A stretch of 64,000 nt of DNA from an uncultured Alistipes sp. (GTDB taxonomy: Bacteria; Bacteroidota; Bacteroidia; Bacteroidales; Rikenellaceae), in NCBI GenBank assembly GCA_944320985.1, contig CALUJN010000002.1, positions 58,726-122,725 of the forward strand. The letters run 5' to 3'. Every line of letters begins with the position of its first letter. Within the stretch, counting starts at the first letter, position 1. Made by a program: the position numbers and the translations under genes. Of the stretch, positions 24,163-33,346 are shown piece after piece. The notes under the pieces are model-generated. The model was not told the DNA's origin. It saw only the letters and a program-made list of their open reading frames with translations, and did no database searches.

Positions 24163-27147
24163 TCAGTTGAGTTTTGCGATTCGCGCCTTGGCCTCCGCAA
24201 CGATTCCGTCATCGGCCGGTGAATAGCCGTCGGCCACGCTCTGCCACGTAGCACGCGCCTGGAACGTGTCGCCCTTGCGGACGTAGACCTCGCCGAGCAG
24301 CAGGTAAGCCTTCGCAAGCCAGTAGGGCTGCGGCTCCCGATCCGAGAAGGCGAAGACCTCCTTTTCGGTACGGTCCAGATCGCCCGAAGCGAACGTCCGC
24401 TCGATAAGCCGGTAGGCTGCCTCGGATCCCTCCCGCGTGCGGACCTCCGAGGCCAGCTCGCCGTAGAGCTTCGCGGCTCCGGACTCGTCGCCCGACTCGC
24501 GCAGCTGCGTGGCAAGGGCATATTTCGACTCCCGGACCGCCACCTCTCCGGCATCCTTGCAGGCCGCAACGTCGGCAGCCATGGCGGCAATCCGTCCGGC
24601 ATCGCCGCCGGACACCGTGGCTCGCACGTAACCCGTCATGGCATCCTCGCGTCCCGTCCGTGACGGCGCGACCTCATAAAGGCGCCGATAGGCCGCTGCG
24701 GCCTCGTCCCAACGCCCGTCGGCATAGGTCATCTCCGAGAGCTTCTCCAGGACCGGAAGCGTATACGGGGTCCGACCCTGGTCGGCCAGTGCCGTAAGGG
24801 TCTCGATGGCCCGTTCGCGCTCGCCGGAAACCAGATAGCAGTCACTCAGGTAGTAGAGCGCATCGGTGCGGTAGGAGCCCTTCGGATAGCTCTCGACGTA
24901 GCTGCTCAAGGCCCGGGCCGCTGCCGTACGGTCGCCGTCGAGGTAGAGCTGCTGCGCCGCGGCAAACGACAGCGAATCCCGCGAAAGAGCCGTCAGATCG
25001 CTCTCCAGACCGGCCCTGGCCGCATAGTCGAAATAGGCTTCGGCATCGCCCTGCGAGACGTAGATCTCCCGGATGCTCTGCATCGCACCCCGCGCCTCGG
25101 AGGATTGCGGGGCCGACCCCACCACCCGATCGTAGCAGGCCAGTGACTTCTGCTTGTCGCCCAGATTCAGATAGGCCAGACCCAGATCCGACCAGGCGGC
25201 CGTCACCCGCGGCGAAGTGGGGTATTTCGCCACGAAACGTTCGAGTTGCGCGGCACCCTCGGCATACTTCTCCTGGGCGATATAGCTGCGTCCCAGCTCA
25301 TAGGAGGCTTCGTCGGCATAGTCGCCGCCCGCCACCTCGATCTGACGAAGGGCCTGTTGTTTCTGATCCGTACGCCCCAGGATGCCGAGCGTCACGGCCC
25401 GTTTGTACTGTGCATACTCCGTTTCGGGCGTGGCGAGGGCGATGGCCCGGTCGTATTCGGCAACAGCCTCCTCGAAACGACGGTCCGAATAGGCCACGTC
25501 TCCCAGACGGTTCAACGCATCGGCCCGGTAACGGTCGCGCGGTGCGTAGGAGGAGAGGAAGTTGCGGAACGACGTTCCGGCCTGCGCCCAGTCGTTGCGG
25601 TCGAAGGCGCAATAGCCGAGGTTGTACCACGCCAGGGCATATTCGCGTTCGCTGCGGGGGGCCCGTTTCAGGTAGGCGTTGTATTTGGCGGCCGCCACGG
25701 CATAGTCCCCCTCCGAAAAGGCAATCTCCCCCTGCCAGAAGGTGCTCAGAGCCGTATATTTGGGGCTGATGTTCATCGACTGCGCCTCGGCGAAGCACTC
25801 CCGGGCCGAAGCCATGTCGCCCGAACGGTAGGCCTCCAGACCCCGGTAATAGGCGATCTTCTGCTGCGCGGCGCGGATCTCCGCATCGCCCGAAGGCATC
25901 GACTTGATGGCCCGGTAGGCGGCATCGTAATCCCGCGAATTGTAATAGGCCGCAATCAGAAGCGTCCGCGCCTCGGGCGTCCGCTCAGACGTGGGATAGC
26001 TTTCGATATAACGGGTCAGCAGGTTGATCGCCCCGTTGAAGACTCCGCCGCCCAGTTCGTACTGCAGCTTGGCATAGTTGAAGAGGGCATCCTCGGCGAT
26101 CGTCGCGTCGAGCGACTCGTCCGCAGCCATCGCAAAGGCCTGCATCGCACGCTCCTTCTCCCCGGAACGCAGATAACAGTCGGCCAGATGGTAGGAGGCA
26201 TTCTGCGTAAGGGCATCCTCGGCCCCGCAGGCCTTGCGCAGCCACTCCGCAGCCTCGTCATAGCGCGCCGTGCGGTAGAGCGAGAAACCCTCCAGGTAGC
26301 TGGCATCCCGATCCATCTCACCGCCCGCCGCACGGTAGGCCTCCAGATGGCTCAGCGTTTGGTTGAAATCCTCCAGATGGAACCACGACTCGGCGATCAC
26401 CCGCTCCAGTTCGGCACGCCGCTCCGGAACGGCCTGCTGCGCCAGCGCGTCACCGTGCTCCACAACGTAGCGATAGTTGCCCTCGCGGAACTCGATCTGA
26501 AGCAGATAATAGGGAACCAGCGCTCCGTAGGCGTCGCTCCGCGTCAGCGACTCGAATCCCCGTTTGGCCTGGGCGTAACGACCCTCGACATAATCGATGT
26601 AGGAGAGGTAGTAGCGGGCGTGATCGGCATATTCGCTGCGGCTGTCGATGCGTGAAAAAAGTTCGTAGGCCTCCTTGTAACGACCCTCCGTAAATTCAAC
26701 ATAGCCCATGCGAATGTCGTACTGCTCGCGACGCGGCGCACTGAGCGCCTTGTAATTGGTTCGCTCAAAGGCTTCGCGGGCCTTCGACATGTTCCCTGCG
26801 GCACAGTAAAACGACCCCAGCGCGAAGCGCACGTCGTTCGCATAGACCGACTGGGGGTAACGCGCCTCGAAACGGAGCAAAGCGGCTTCGGCATCGCTGC
26901 TGCCCAACTCCACGGCACACGCCGCCAGATAGTATTCGATCTGCTGGGAGAGCGAACGATCCGAAGGGTCGAGCGACTTTTGTGCACGCAGCAATTCATG
27001 GCGTGCATCGCTCCAGCGTCCGTAACCGAACAGATCACGGGCCCGCCGCACAAGGGTCTCGGGATCGGTTTCCGCGCCCCGCACGTCGGGCATACAGAGC
27101 AAGAACGCCAGCATCAGCGTCAGAATCCTCTCTTTTCGCATAAGCAT
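24163..27147 (-). CDS. Large tetratricopeptide-repeat protein, exported
   Basis: A 994-residue protein: the signal MLMRKERILTLMLAFLLCMPDVRG is followed by roughly 20 or more TPR units across the whole chain (ALGSFYCAAGNMSKAREAFE, AWYNLGYCAFDRNDWAQAGTSF, AWSDLGLAYLNLGDKQKSLACYD). The TPR solenoid indicates protein-protein scaffolding in the periplasm. It is followed directly by an outer-membrane barrel, suggesting the two form one envelope complex. ATG 27147 (or 27141) is chosen because the longer in-frame extension runs through the promoter box at 27253-27260. I do not recognise a specific named gene. Confidence 0.82.
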   Translation of the reverse strand: MLMRKERILTLMLAFLLCMPDVRGAETDPETLVRRARDLFGYGRWSDARHELLRAQKSLDPSDRSLSQQIEYYLAACAVELGSSDAEAALLRFEARYPQSVYANDVRFALGSFYCAAGNMSKAREAFERTNYKALSAPRREQYDIRMGYVEFTEGRYKEAYELFSRIDSRSEYADHARYYLSYIDYVEGRYAQAKRGFESLTRSDAYGALVPYYLLQIEFREGNYRYVVEHGDALAQQAVPERRAELERVIAESWFHLEDFNQTLSHLEAYRAAGGEMDRDASYLEGFSLYRTARYDEAAEWLRKACGAEDALTQNASYHLADCYLRSGEKERAMQAFAMAADESLDATIAEDALFNYAKLQYELGGGVFNGAINLLTRYIESYPTSERTPEARTLLIAAYYNSRDYDAAYRAIKSMPSGDAEIRAAQQKIAYYRGLEAYRSGDMASARECFAEAQSMNISPKYTALSTFWQGEIAFSEGDYAVAAAKYNAYLKRAPRSEREYALAWYNLGYCAFDRNDWAQAGTSFRNFLSSYAPRDRYRADALNRLGDVAYSDRRFEEAVAEYDRAIALATPETEYAQYKRAVTLGILGRTDQKQQALRQIEVAGGDYADEASYELGRSYIAQEKYAEGAAQLERFVAKYPTSPRVTAAWSDLGLAYLNLGDKQKSLACYDRVVGSAPQSSEARGAMQSIREIYVSQGDAEAYFDYAARAGLESDLTALSRDSLSFAAAQQLYLDGDRTAAARALSSYVESYPKGSYRTDALYYLSDCYLVSGERERAIETLTALADQGRTPYTLPVLEKLSEMTYADGRWDEAAAAYRRLYEVAPSRTGREDAMTGYVRATVSGGDAGRIAAMAADVAACKDAGEVAVRESKYALATQLRESGDESGAAKLYGELASEVRTREGSEAAYRLIERTFASGDLDRTEKEVFAFSDREPQPYWLAKAYLLLGEVYVRKGDTFQARATWQSVADGYSPADDGIVAEAKARIAKLN

Positions 27148-27252
27148 ATCTATTCTAAATACCGCCCGGAACCTGTCCGCAGTGCGGATGGACGTTTTAC
27201 GCCCCACCCCGCTTTCCCGCGAAAAACCGGCTCCCGGCGACCAACCGTTGGG

Positions 27253-27260
27253 CAAAGATA
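27253..27260 (-). promoter_or_regulatory. Predicted -7 element of the TPR/barrel operon
   Basis: TATCTTTG on the minus strand, 105 bp before the chosen start. Confidence 0.55.
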
Positions 27261-27339
27261 GGAAAATTTATTCGTCGGCACACCTCTCAAGGAACGGATT
27301 TTGCCTGCACGATATTGTTCAAACCAAAAAACGTGAATC

Positions 27340-27747
27340 ATGACTGAAAAAGTGAACGTACAGATGAACCGCGCAGGACGTCTCGAAACGCGCGGAAGCG
27401 CCGACTGCGCAGCGATGAACCCCAAGGAGCTGCTGCTCTATGCCGCAGCACAATGTGCCGGACTGACGGCCCTCGGCATCATGAAGCGGGAACGCATGAC
27501 GCCCAAGAACTTCGAAATCAGCGTCGCGGGTGAACTCTCCACCGAGACGCTCCGCGCAGAGAGCGTTTTTACCTGCTTCCATGTCATTTACAACGTATCG
27601 TGCGCCAGCGAGAGCGACTGTGCAAAGGCCAGCCATGCGCTCGAACTGACTCACGACAAGTATTGTGGATTGGTCCAGATGCTCAGCCGAATCGCCCCCG
27701 TCACGCGCGAAATCGCCGTCGTAAATACCGAGCCGGTGAAGGCCTGA
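27340..27747 (+). CDS. OsmC/Ohr-family protein
   Basis: A 135-residue cytosolic protein with the OsmC fold. The first catalytic Cys is in LLLYAAAQCAGLTALGIMKRERM, and the second block, ALELTHDKYCGLVQMLSRIAPV, has the partner Cys. Both peroxidatic cysteines are therefore present, consistent with thiol-dependent (organic) hydroperoxide reduction. The length is near the family norm of about 140. Divergent from the TPR operon and convergent with the efflux operon; a long hairpin separates the convergent ends. Confidence 0.9.
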   Translation: MTEKVNVQMNRAGRLETRGSADCAAMNPKELLLYAAAQCAGLTALGIMKRERMTPKNFEISVAGELSTETLRAESVFTCFHVIYNVSCASESDCAKASHALELTHDKYCGLVQMLSRIAPVTREIAVVNTEPVKA

Positions 27748-27794
27748 GCGCAGCGTCGAACCGCGGCGGTCCGGCAACACGCCAGGCCCCGCAA

Positions 27795-27862
27795 ACAAAA
27801 CGCTTCGGGCGGAGACCTCCCCTCTTTCACGAAAAGAACGGAGGCTCCGCCCGTCGTTTTGC
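27795..27862. terminator. Long hairpin between convergent OsmC and TolC-like genes
   Basis: Arms CAAAACGCTTCGGGCGGAG... and ...CTCCGCCCGTCGTTTTG pair with two small bulges around a 20-nt loop. Short T-runs occur on both sides, so it may stop transcription from both directions. Confidence 0.6.
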
Positions 27863-27881
27863 CCGGCGGCGAGGGGGGGGG

Positions 27882-29129
27882 CTACTGCACCGTGATGCGC
27901 CGGTAGTCCGACACCGCCACAGCATAGTTGAAATGCGCCCGGATGGCGTTCGTATAGAGTTGGATCCAACTCAGCTGCGCCTGCAGCACGTCGAGAATCG
28001 TTGCCAGACCCTCGCCATAGGAATAGGTGCTGATCGAAAGGTTCTCTCCCGCAATACGCAGGCTCGCCTCCGAGGCGTCGACCTGTGCCCGGCTCTGCAC
28101 AAGGGCCGTCCAGCCGTTCATCTCCTCCCGGACGATATCGTCGTAGCTCTGTTCGGCCGCCCACGCCTGCTGATCCCGAAGAGCCCGGGCCACCCCCACC
28201 GTACGACGGCGTTCACCCCAATGAAAGATCGGAACCGACAGCTGTACGAAGAGTGAACCGTCAAGCTGCGTCCTTCCGTCGCGGTTCGGTGTCGCGGGTT
28301 GCCACGAGCCCCCGACGCCGAGGCTCAGCTGCGGGTTGTACGGAGCCCGGGCCGCACGAACGCCCTCCGCGGCCTGCTCCGTACGCAGCAGAGCGGCCGT
28401 ATGGTCCGGGCGCCGTGCCACCGCCTCCGCCGCCGGAATGCGCACGGGGAGGGGCAGCGTATCACGGATCCCCGAGGCCAGGGCGACGGGCTGCGCCGCA
28501 TCGGTCCCCCGCAGGATATTGAAGTTGTGAAGCGCCACCTCGCGGTTCTGCTCCACGCTGGTCAGCGAATACTCCGCCTCGCTCAGCCGGGCGTCGATCA
28601 TCAGCACGTCCCCCTTGGCAATGTACCCCTCCGCAAAACGACGGTCGACAACCCCCTTCAGCGAACGGATCAACGAGACATAGTCACGCATCGCCGCGGC
28701 ATAAAGCTCCACGGCCGAAAGGCTCCAGTAGGCATATTCGGCCGCATAGCGCACGTCCAGGCGCGAGAACTCCTCCTCACACAACGCGATGTCGTAGCCC
28801 AGTGCGGCCTGACGGTTCGCGGCACGCACCGAGCCCCCGCCGTAAAGCGTCTGAACCAGACGCGGCTCGACCCCGAAGTTCCACGGTTCGACACCGGCAT
28901 AACAACGGAAGGCATACGAAAAATTGCCTTCGAGCGAGAGTTGCGGCAAGTAGCCCGTACGGGCCCGTCCCAGCTCCTCCGCGGCCGCCCCGCTCTTCGA
29001 CGCGGCGATCTTCAACGTCCGGCTGTAGGCGGCAACGTCCGCGCGGTACTCCTCCAGGGTGGTTTGGGCAAGGAGCCCGGCAGGTGTGACAAAGAGGATG
29101 AACGACAGAATCGACAAGAGCTGTTTCAT
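27882..29129 (-). CDS. TolC-family outer-membrane efflux channel
   Basis: A 415-residue protein with signal MKQLLSILSFILFVTPAGLLAQ. Two outer-membrane-efflux-protein repeats with long alpha-helical hairpins (AEYAYWSLSAVELYAAAMRDYVSLIRSLKG and the C-terminal equivalent ARALRDQQAWAAEQSYDD) are typical of TolC. It would form a trimeric channel docking on the adaptor and RND pump encoded just upstream. ATG 29129 is used; a TTG six bases upstream is unlikely. It is the last gene of the three-gene operon, starting 2 bp after the pump's stop codon. Confidence 0.92.
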   Translation of the reverse strand: MKQLLSILSFILFVTPAGLLAQTTLEEYRADVAAYSRTLKIAASKSGAAAEELGRARTGYLPQLSLEGNFSYAFRCYAGVEPWNFGVEPRLVQTLYGGGSVRAANRQAALGYDIALCEEEFSRLDVRYAAEYAYWSLSAVELYAAAMRDYVSLIRSLKGVVDRRFAEGYIAKGDVLMIDARLSEAEYSLTSVEQNREVALHNFNILRGTDAAQPVALASGIRDTLPLPVRIPAAEAVARRPDHTAALLRTEQAAEGVRAARAPYNPQLSLGVGGSWQPATPNRDGRTQLDGSLFVQLSVPIFHWGERRRTVGVARALRDQQAWAAEQSYDDIVREEMNGWTALVQSRAQVDASEASLRIAGENLSISTYSYGEGLATILDVLQAQLSWIQLYTNAIRAHFNYAVAVSDYRRITVQ

Positions 29130-29131
29130 GG

Positions 29132-32100
29132 TCAACGAATACGGTAAAACAGTGCATAGACAACGGGCAGCACACAGATCGTCAGCAGCGTGGCAACCAG
29201 CAGCCCGCCCATGATCGTGGCGGCCATCGCGCCGAACATCGAATCGAACAGCAGCGGCAGCATGCCCAGGATGGTGGTTCCCGAGGCCATCACGACCGGG
29301 ACGATGCGGCTGCGCGTCGCCTCGACAAGCGCCTCGCGCGGCGTACGCCCCGCCGCACGCAACACCCCGATCTGTTCGACGAGCACCACGGCATTCTTGA
29401 TGTTCATGCCGATGAGCCCCAACAGCCCGAGCAGCGAGAAGAAGTTGAAGATCTTGCCCGTCGCAACCAGACCGAGGACCACCCCGATGAAGATCAACGG
29501 GATCATCAGCAGGATCACGACCGGTTCACGATAGTTGCGGAACAGGAGCAGCAGCACGATGAAGATCAACACGAGCGTCAGCGGAAGGTAACGGCCCAGC
29601 GCCGCATTGGATTCCTGCTGGCTCTCCTGCTCGCCGAAGATGCGCATCGTGTAGCCTTCGGGAAGCGTGATCGCTTGCCGGATCGAATCGCGCAGCTGCG
29701 TGAAGAGCTGCATGGTGTTGACCCCGCGGGCGGGATCGCACTGCGCCTTCATCACCCGCTGGCGGTCGAAACGCCGGATCACGCCCGGACGGAAGTCGAA
29801 ACGGAAACCGTCGGTCGCCTGTTCGATCGAGAAGACCCGTCCCGAAGGGTTGAAGATCGGCAGCACCTGCAGGTTGGTCAGATTGTAGGCGGCGATGTTC
29901 TCGTCCTTGAGCAGAATCGGAAGGAACAGGTCGCCCTCACGGTATTCGCCCAGCGGGTAGCCCTGCGTGGCGATCGTGATGCCGCGCGCCAGCTGGCTGC
30001 GCGTGATGCCGATCCGCTGCCCCTTCATCGGCGAATAGAGCGGCAGCCACGTCGGGATGCGGTTGCCCCAGCTGTTGCGGATGTTCGTCGTCCCGGGCGT
30101 GCGCCACATCACCGCTTCGGCCGCGGCGGTCAGGCGGCGAAGCGTGTCGGCATGCTCGCCGATGAAGCCGAACTCGATCGCCGCATCCGGCACGGGCGAC
30201 AGCTTGAAGAGCGACGAGCGAAGCCATACGTCGGGGAAGGTCTCCGTGACCCAGGCGTTGAAGAGCTCCTCGACACGGGCCGTTTCCCGCCGGTCGTGCA
30301 CCTCGACCAGCAGGTTGCCGAAATTGGGCCGCTGCGACGTGCTCCCGCTGGCCAGGTAGTATCGCGGCGGGGTCGAGCCGGCCGTCCAGGAGACGCATTT
30401 CACCTCGGGACGGGCCTCAAGCCACGACGACATTGCCGCAAGGTGACGCTCCGTATCGCGGATGTTGTACCCTTCGGGCAGCAGCACGTCGGCCCGGAAA
30501 TAGGGTTTGTCGAGCGACGGAAAGAAGTTCTGAGGCAGGCGTCCCATGACAAGGAGCGACAGCGCGAAGAGCCCCGCCACGGCGGCGACCGTCGCCCAAC
30601 GATGGCGCAGCAGCGTGGCCAGCAGGCGGTCGAACGTCCTGTAGAAGCGCGTATCGTAGGGGTCCCGGGACGACGGCGCGACGCGGAGCATGGCATCTCC
30701 GAAGAGCGGCGTCTGCGTCAGGGCCAGGACCCAGCTCAGCAGCAGCGAGAGCGCCACGACAACGAAGAGCGGCTTGACGATCTCGGCCACGGACGACGGA
30801 GCCAGATAGAGGGGCAGAAAGGAGAAGATGGCGATCAGCGTCGCGCCGAGCAGGCTCCAGCGCGGGGCATTGGCACCCTGGATGAAGGCCTCGCGGCGCG
30901 GTGTACCGCGGAGCATGGCCTGCCGGGCGTTGTCCGTGACGACGATGGCATTGTCGACGAGCATTCCCATGGCGATGATGAAGCCGGCCAGCGACGTGCG
31001 GTTCAGCCCCTCGCCCAGGAACTGCATCAGAAGCAGCGTGCCGCCGATCGAGAAGAGCAGCGAACTCCCGATGAGCACCCCCGAACGGAATCCCATCACA
31101 AGCATGATGATCGCAATGACGATCGCCACCGACTCCGCCAGATTCCACAGGAAGGTTTGCGTGGCCTCACGGGCTATGCGGTTCTCGGGATAGAGCACCG
31201 TCAGTTCCAGACCCACGGGCATCTGCCCCCGGAGCGTCGACAGCAGCGCGTCGATCCGCTCGCCGGCACGAACCACGTCGACCCCCTCCTCGGTCGAGAT
31301 GCCGATCCCCACGGCCCGGCGTCCATCGACCCGCATCAACGTTTGAGGCGGTTCCCGGTAGCCGCGTTCGATGCGCGCCAGATCCCCCAGGCGGTACTGT
31401 TTCCCCGCGGAGGAGATCAGCAGCTGGTTCTCCAGATCCTCGAGGCTGCGGTAGGTACCCTCTTCGAGGATCCGGATCTCGAGCTCCCCGGCCTGTTTCT
31501 CCCCGCTGTCGACAATGGCGTTCTGCTGCCCGATCGTGGTGATGATCGCCTCGGGACGGATTGCGAAGTTCGCCAGGGCCGAAAGGCTCACGTAGACATT
31601 CACAACGGGCGTCTGCTCCCCGAAAAGCGTCACCTTCTGCACGCCGTCGACCGTCACAAGCGCCCGTTTGAGCCGCTGCGCCCAGTCGCGGAGCTCGCTG
31701 TCGGAGAAGCCCTCGTCGGTCGACAGCCCGTAGTAGATGCCGTAGACATCCCCGAAATCGTCTGCAACGGTGATCGCCGAGGCGCCCGCAGGAAGCCGGG
31801 GCTGGATGTCGAAGGTCTTGCGGCGCAATTCGTCCCACAGCTGCGGAATCGCAGCCGACGGCGTACCCGGGTCGAGTTCGACCTGGATCTTCGACAGCCC
31901 GTAGCGGGATTCCGAGGTGATCTTGTGGACCCGGCGCATCGACTGCACCTCGCGTTCGATGGGTTCGGTGACAAGCTCCTCGACCTCCTGCGGCGTGGCG
32001 CCCGGACAGGAACAGAGCAGCATGGCGCTCTTGATGACGAAGGGCGAGTGCTCCTTCTTGCCCAGTGTCACAAAGCCCGCAGCACCTCCGACAAGCAGCA

Positions 32101-32158
32101 GGCAGAGGAAAAAGCCGATGACGCGGGCGTTACGCAACGAATAGTCCGGTAGATTCAT
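29132..32158 (-). CDS. RND efflux transporter permease
   Basis: A 1008-residue inner-membrane proton-driven exporter with the RND layout: an N-terminal TM, two large periplasmic loops and TM blocks near 330-510 and 860-1008. Patterns include SCPGATPQEVEELVTEPIE, VTLFGEQTPVVNVYV, and in TM4 GMLVDNAIVVTDNARQAM. There the first Asp of the AcrB proton-relay pair is kept and the second is Asn, as in many non-AcrB RND pumps. The substrate is not predictable. It lies 7 bp downstream of the adaptor gene and 2 bp upstream of the TolC-like gene. Confidence 0.95.
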   Translation of the reverse strand: MNLPDYSLRNARVIGFFLCLLLVGGAAGFVTLGKKEHSPFVIKSAMLLCSCPGATPQEVEELVTEPIEREVQSMRRVHKITSESRYGLSKIQVELDPGTPSAAIPQLWDELRRKTFDIQPRLPAGASAITVADDFGDVYGIYYGLSTDEGFSDSELRDWAQRLKRALVTVDGVQKVTLFGEQTPVVNVYVSLSALANFAIRPEAIITTIGQQNAIVDSGEKQAGELEIRILEEGTYRSLEDLENQLLISSAGKQYRLGDLARIERGYREPPQTLMRVDGRRAVGIGISTEEGVDVVRAGERIDALLSTLRGQMPVGLELTVLYPENRIAREATQTFLWNLAESVAIVIAIIMLVMGFRSGVLIGSSLLFSIGGTLLLMQFLGEGLNRTSLAGFIIAMGMLVDNAIVVTDNARQAMLRGTPRREAFIQGANAPRWSLLGATLIAIFSFLPLYLAPSSVAEIVKPLFVVVALSLLLSWVLALTQTPLFGDAMLRVAPSSRDPYDTRFYRTFDRLLATLLRHRWATVAAVAGLFALSLLVMGRLPQNFFPSLDKPYFRADVLLPEGYNIRDTERHLAAMSSWLEARPEVKCVSWTAGSTPPRYYLASGSTSQRPNFGNLLVEVHDRRETARVEELFNAWVTETFPDVWLRSSLFKLSPVPDAAIEFGFIGEHADTLRRLTAAAEAVMWRTPGTTNIRNSWGNRIPTWLPLYSPMKGQRIGITRSQLARGITIATQGYPLGEYREGDLFLPILLKDENIAAYNLTNLQVLPIFNPSGRVFSIEQATDGFRFDFRPGVIRRFDRQRVMKAQCDPARGVNTMQLFTQLRDSIRQAITLPEGYTMRIFGEQESQQESNAALGRYLPLTLVLIFIVLLLLFRNYREPVVILLMIPLIFIGVVLGLVATGKIFNFFSLLGLLGLIGMNIKNAVVLVEQIGVLRAAGRTPREALVEATRSRIVPVVMASGTTILGMLPLLFDSMFGAMAATIMGGLLVATLLTICVLPVVYALFYRIR

Positions 32159-32165
32159 GGCCCGA

Positions 32166-33194
32166 TCAGTTGAGAATCCGTACCTTGTCCCCCTCGCGGA
32201 GCCGATAGACCCCCGCCGTCACGACCCGCTCGCCGGGCCGGACTCCGCTGTCGACCACCACGCGGTCCCGCCCGAAGAGTTCGCCCAACGTCACCTCACG
32301 GCGTGTCACCCGGTCATCCGCCCCCACGATCCAGACCCACGTCCCGCCCTCGGCCGGAGCGTAGATCGCCGATACGGGAAGCGAAACCGCATCCGGGACC
32401 GGATCCTCACTCTGCATGGTGATCGTACACGACATGCCCGGAGAGATGCGCCAGCGCGCCGGATCGGGGTTCTCCAGGCGCAGCGAAACCGGAAAACCCG
32501 AGGCATCGGACGAGGTTTTGGCATAATCCTTCAGAAGGGCCGGAATCGAAATCCCGCGATAGTTGTCAAAGCGGACCGAGAAACGCGTCGTCGAGTCGCG
32601 CAGGGCGTCCAAAGCGCTCTCCGGAAGGGTAAACTGAACGGTCGTCGTCGTGGGATTGACCAGCCGCAGGATCGACTGTCCGGCCTGCACCCGCTCGAAA
32701 TTATCCACATACGTGCGCTCGATGACCCCGGCAAACGGAGCCCGCAGACGCGTGTCCTGAAGCAGATCCAGCGTGTTGTCGTAGGTCGACTTTGCCTGCG
32801 CATAGCGCGTTGCGGCCGCCTCGGCCTCCTGACGCGAAACGGCCTCGTGGGCCAGCAGGCGCTGCATGCGCTGCTGCACCGACCGCGCCTCCTCGAAGGC
32901 CGAACGGGTCGCCGATACCTGCAGTTCGATGTCCCGCGGATCGAGTTCGGCCAGCAAGGCACCCTTCTCCACCCGCTCGCCCTGCGACACGGCGACATTC
33001 AGCACCTGACCCGCCAGCTTGAAGGCCAGCGTCACGGCATCGTCCGGCGTGGCCATGCCCGCAAAATCCTTCTCGAGGAAACCCGCACCCGACGCCGTGG
33101 TGACTTTCACCGGGCGAATGACACGAGGAGCCGGCGTGCGGTGCGAACACGACCCGGTCACAAACAACAAGACAAACAATGAAACGATGCGCAT
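32166..33194 (-). CDS. RND efflux periplasmic adaptor (membrane-fusion protein), lipoprotein
   Basis: A 342-residue lipoprotein: MRIVSLFVLLFVTGSCSH has a lipobox (Cys 16). The lipoyl/barrel-sandwich half (LAFKLAGQVLNVAVSQGERV) is followed by an alpha-hairpin (about 95-150), the returning half (LRAPFAGVIERTYVDNFERV) and the beta-barrel and membrane-proximal domains (ISPGMSCTITMQ, GVRPGERVVTAGVYRLREGDKVRIL). It links the RND pump to the TolC-like channel. First gene of the efflux operon; no TetR-type regulator is adjacent. ATG 33194 is chosen; the TTG at 33212 is unlikely. Confidence 0.93.
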   Translation of the reverse strand: MRIVSLFVLLFVTGSCSHRTPAPRVIRPVKVTTASGAGFLEKDFAGMATPDDAVTLAFKLAGQVLNVAVSQGERVEKGALLAELDPRDIELQVSATRSAFEEARSVQQRMQRLLAHEAVSRQEAEAAATRYAQAKSTYDNTLDLLQDTRLRAPFAGVIERTYVDNFERVQAGQSILRLVNPTTTTVQFTLPESALDALRDSTTRFSVRFDNYRGISIPALLKDYAKTSSDASGFPVSLRLENPDPARWRISPGMSCTITMQSEDPVPDAVSLPVSAIYAPAEGGTWVWIVGADDRVTRREVTLGELFGRDRVVVDSGVRPGERVVTAGVYRLREGDKVRILN

Positions 33195-33274
33195 GGATGA
33201 GTCCGATTTCAAGGTCGGGCCGACTCCTTTCCGGTCCCGTAGCCCGACACCGGCATCCGTGTCGCGCTACGGGC

Positions 33275-33304
33275 AAAAAAAAGCCGACCTCCTTTCGGGA
33301 GGTC
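33275..33304 (-). terminator. Terminator after the DoxX-like gene
   Basis: Stem GACCTCC/GGAGGTC (33286-33304) followed by eight U on the minus strand (33275-33282), 43 bp past the stop at 33347. Confidence 0.85.
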
Positions 33305-33346
33305 AACTTTCATACCATAATGCCTGCGAAGAGGCTCGGCACGACC

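Noticed and set aside
29675-32152. 825-codon plus-strand frame opposite the RND pump
   Set aside because: Antisense shadow of a clear RND permease.
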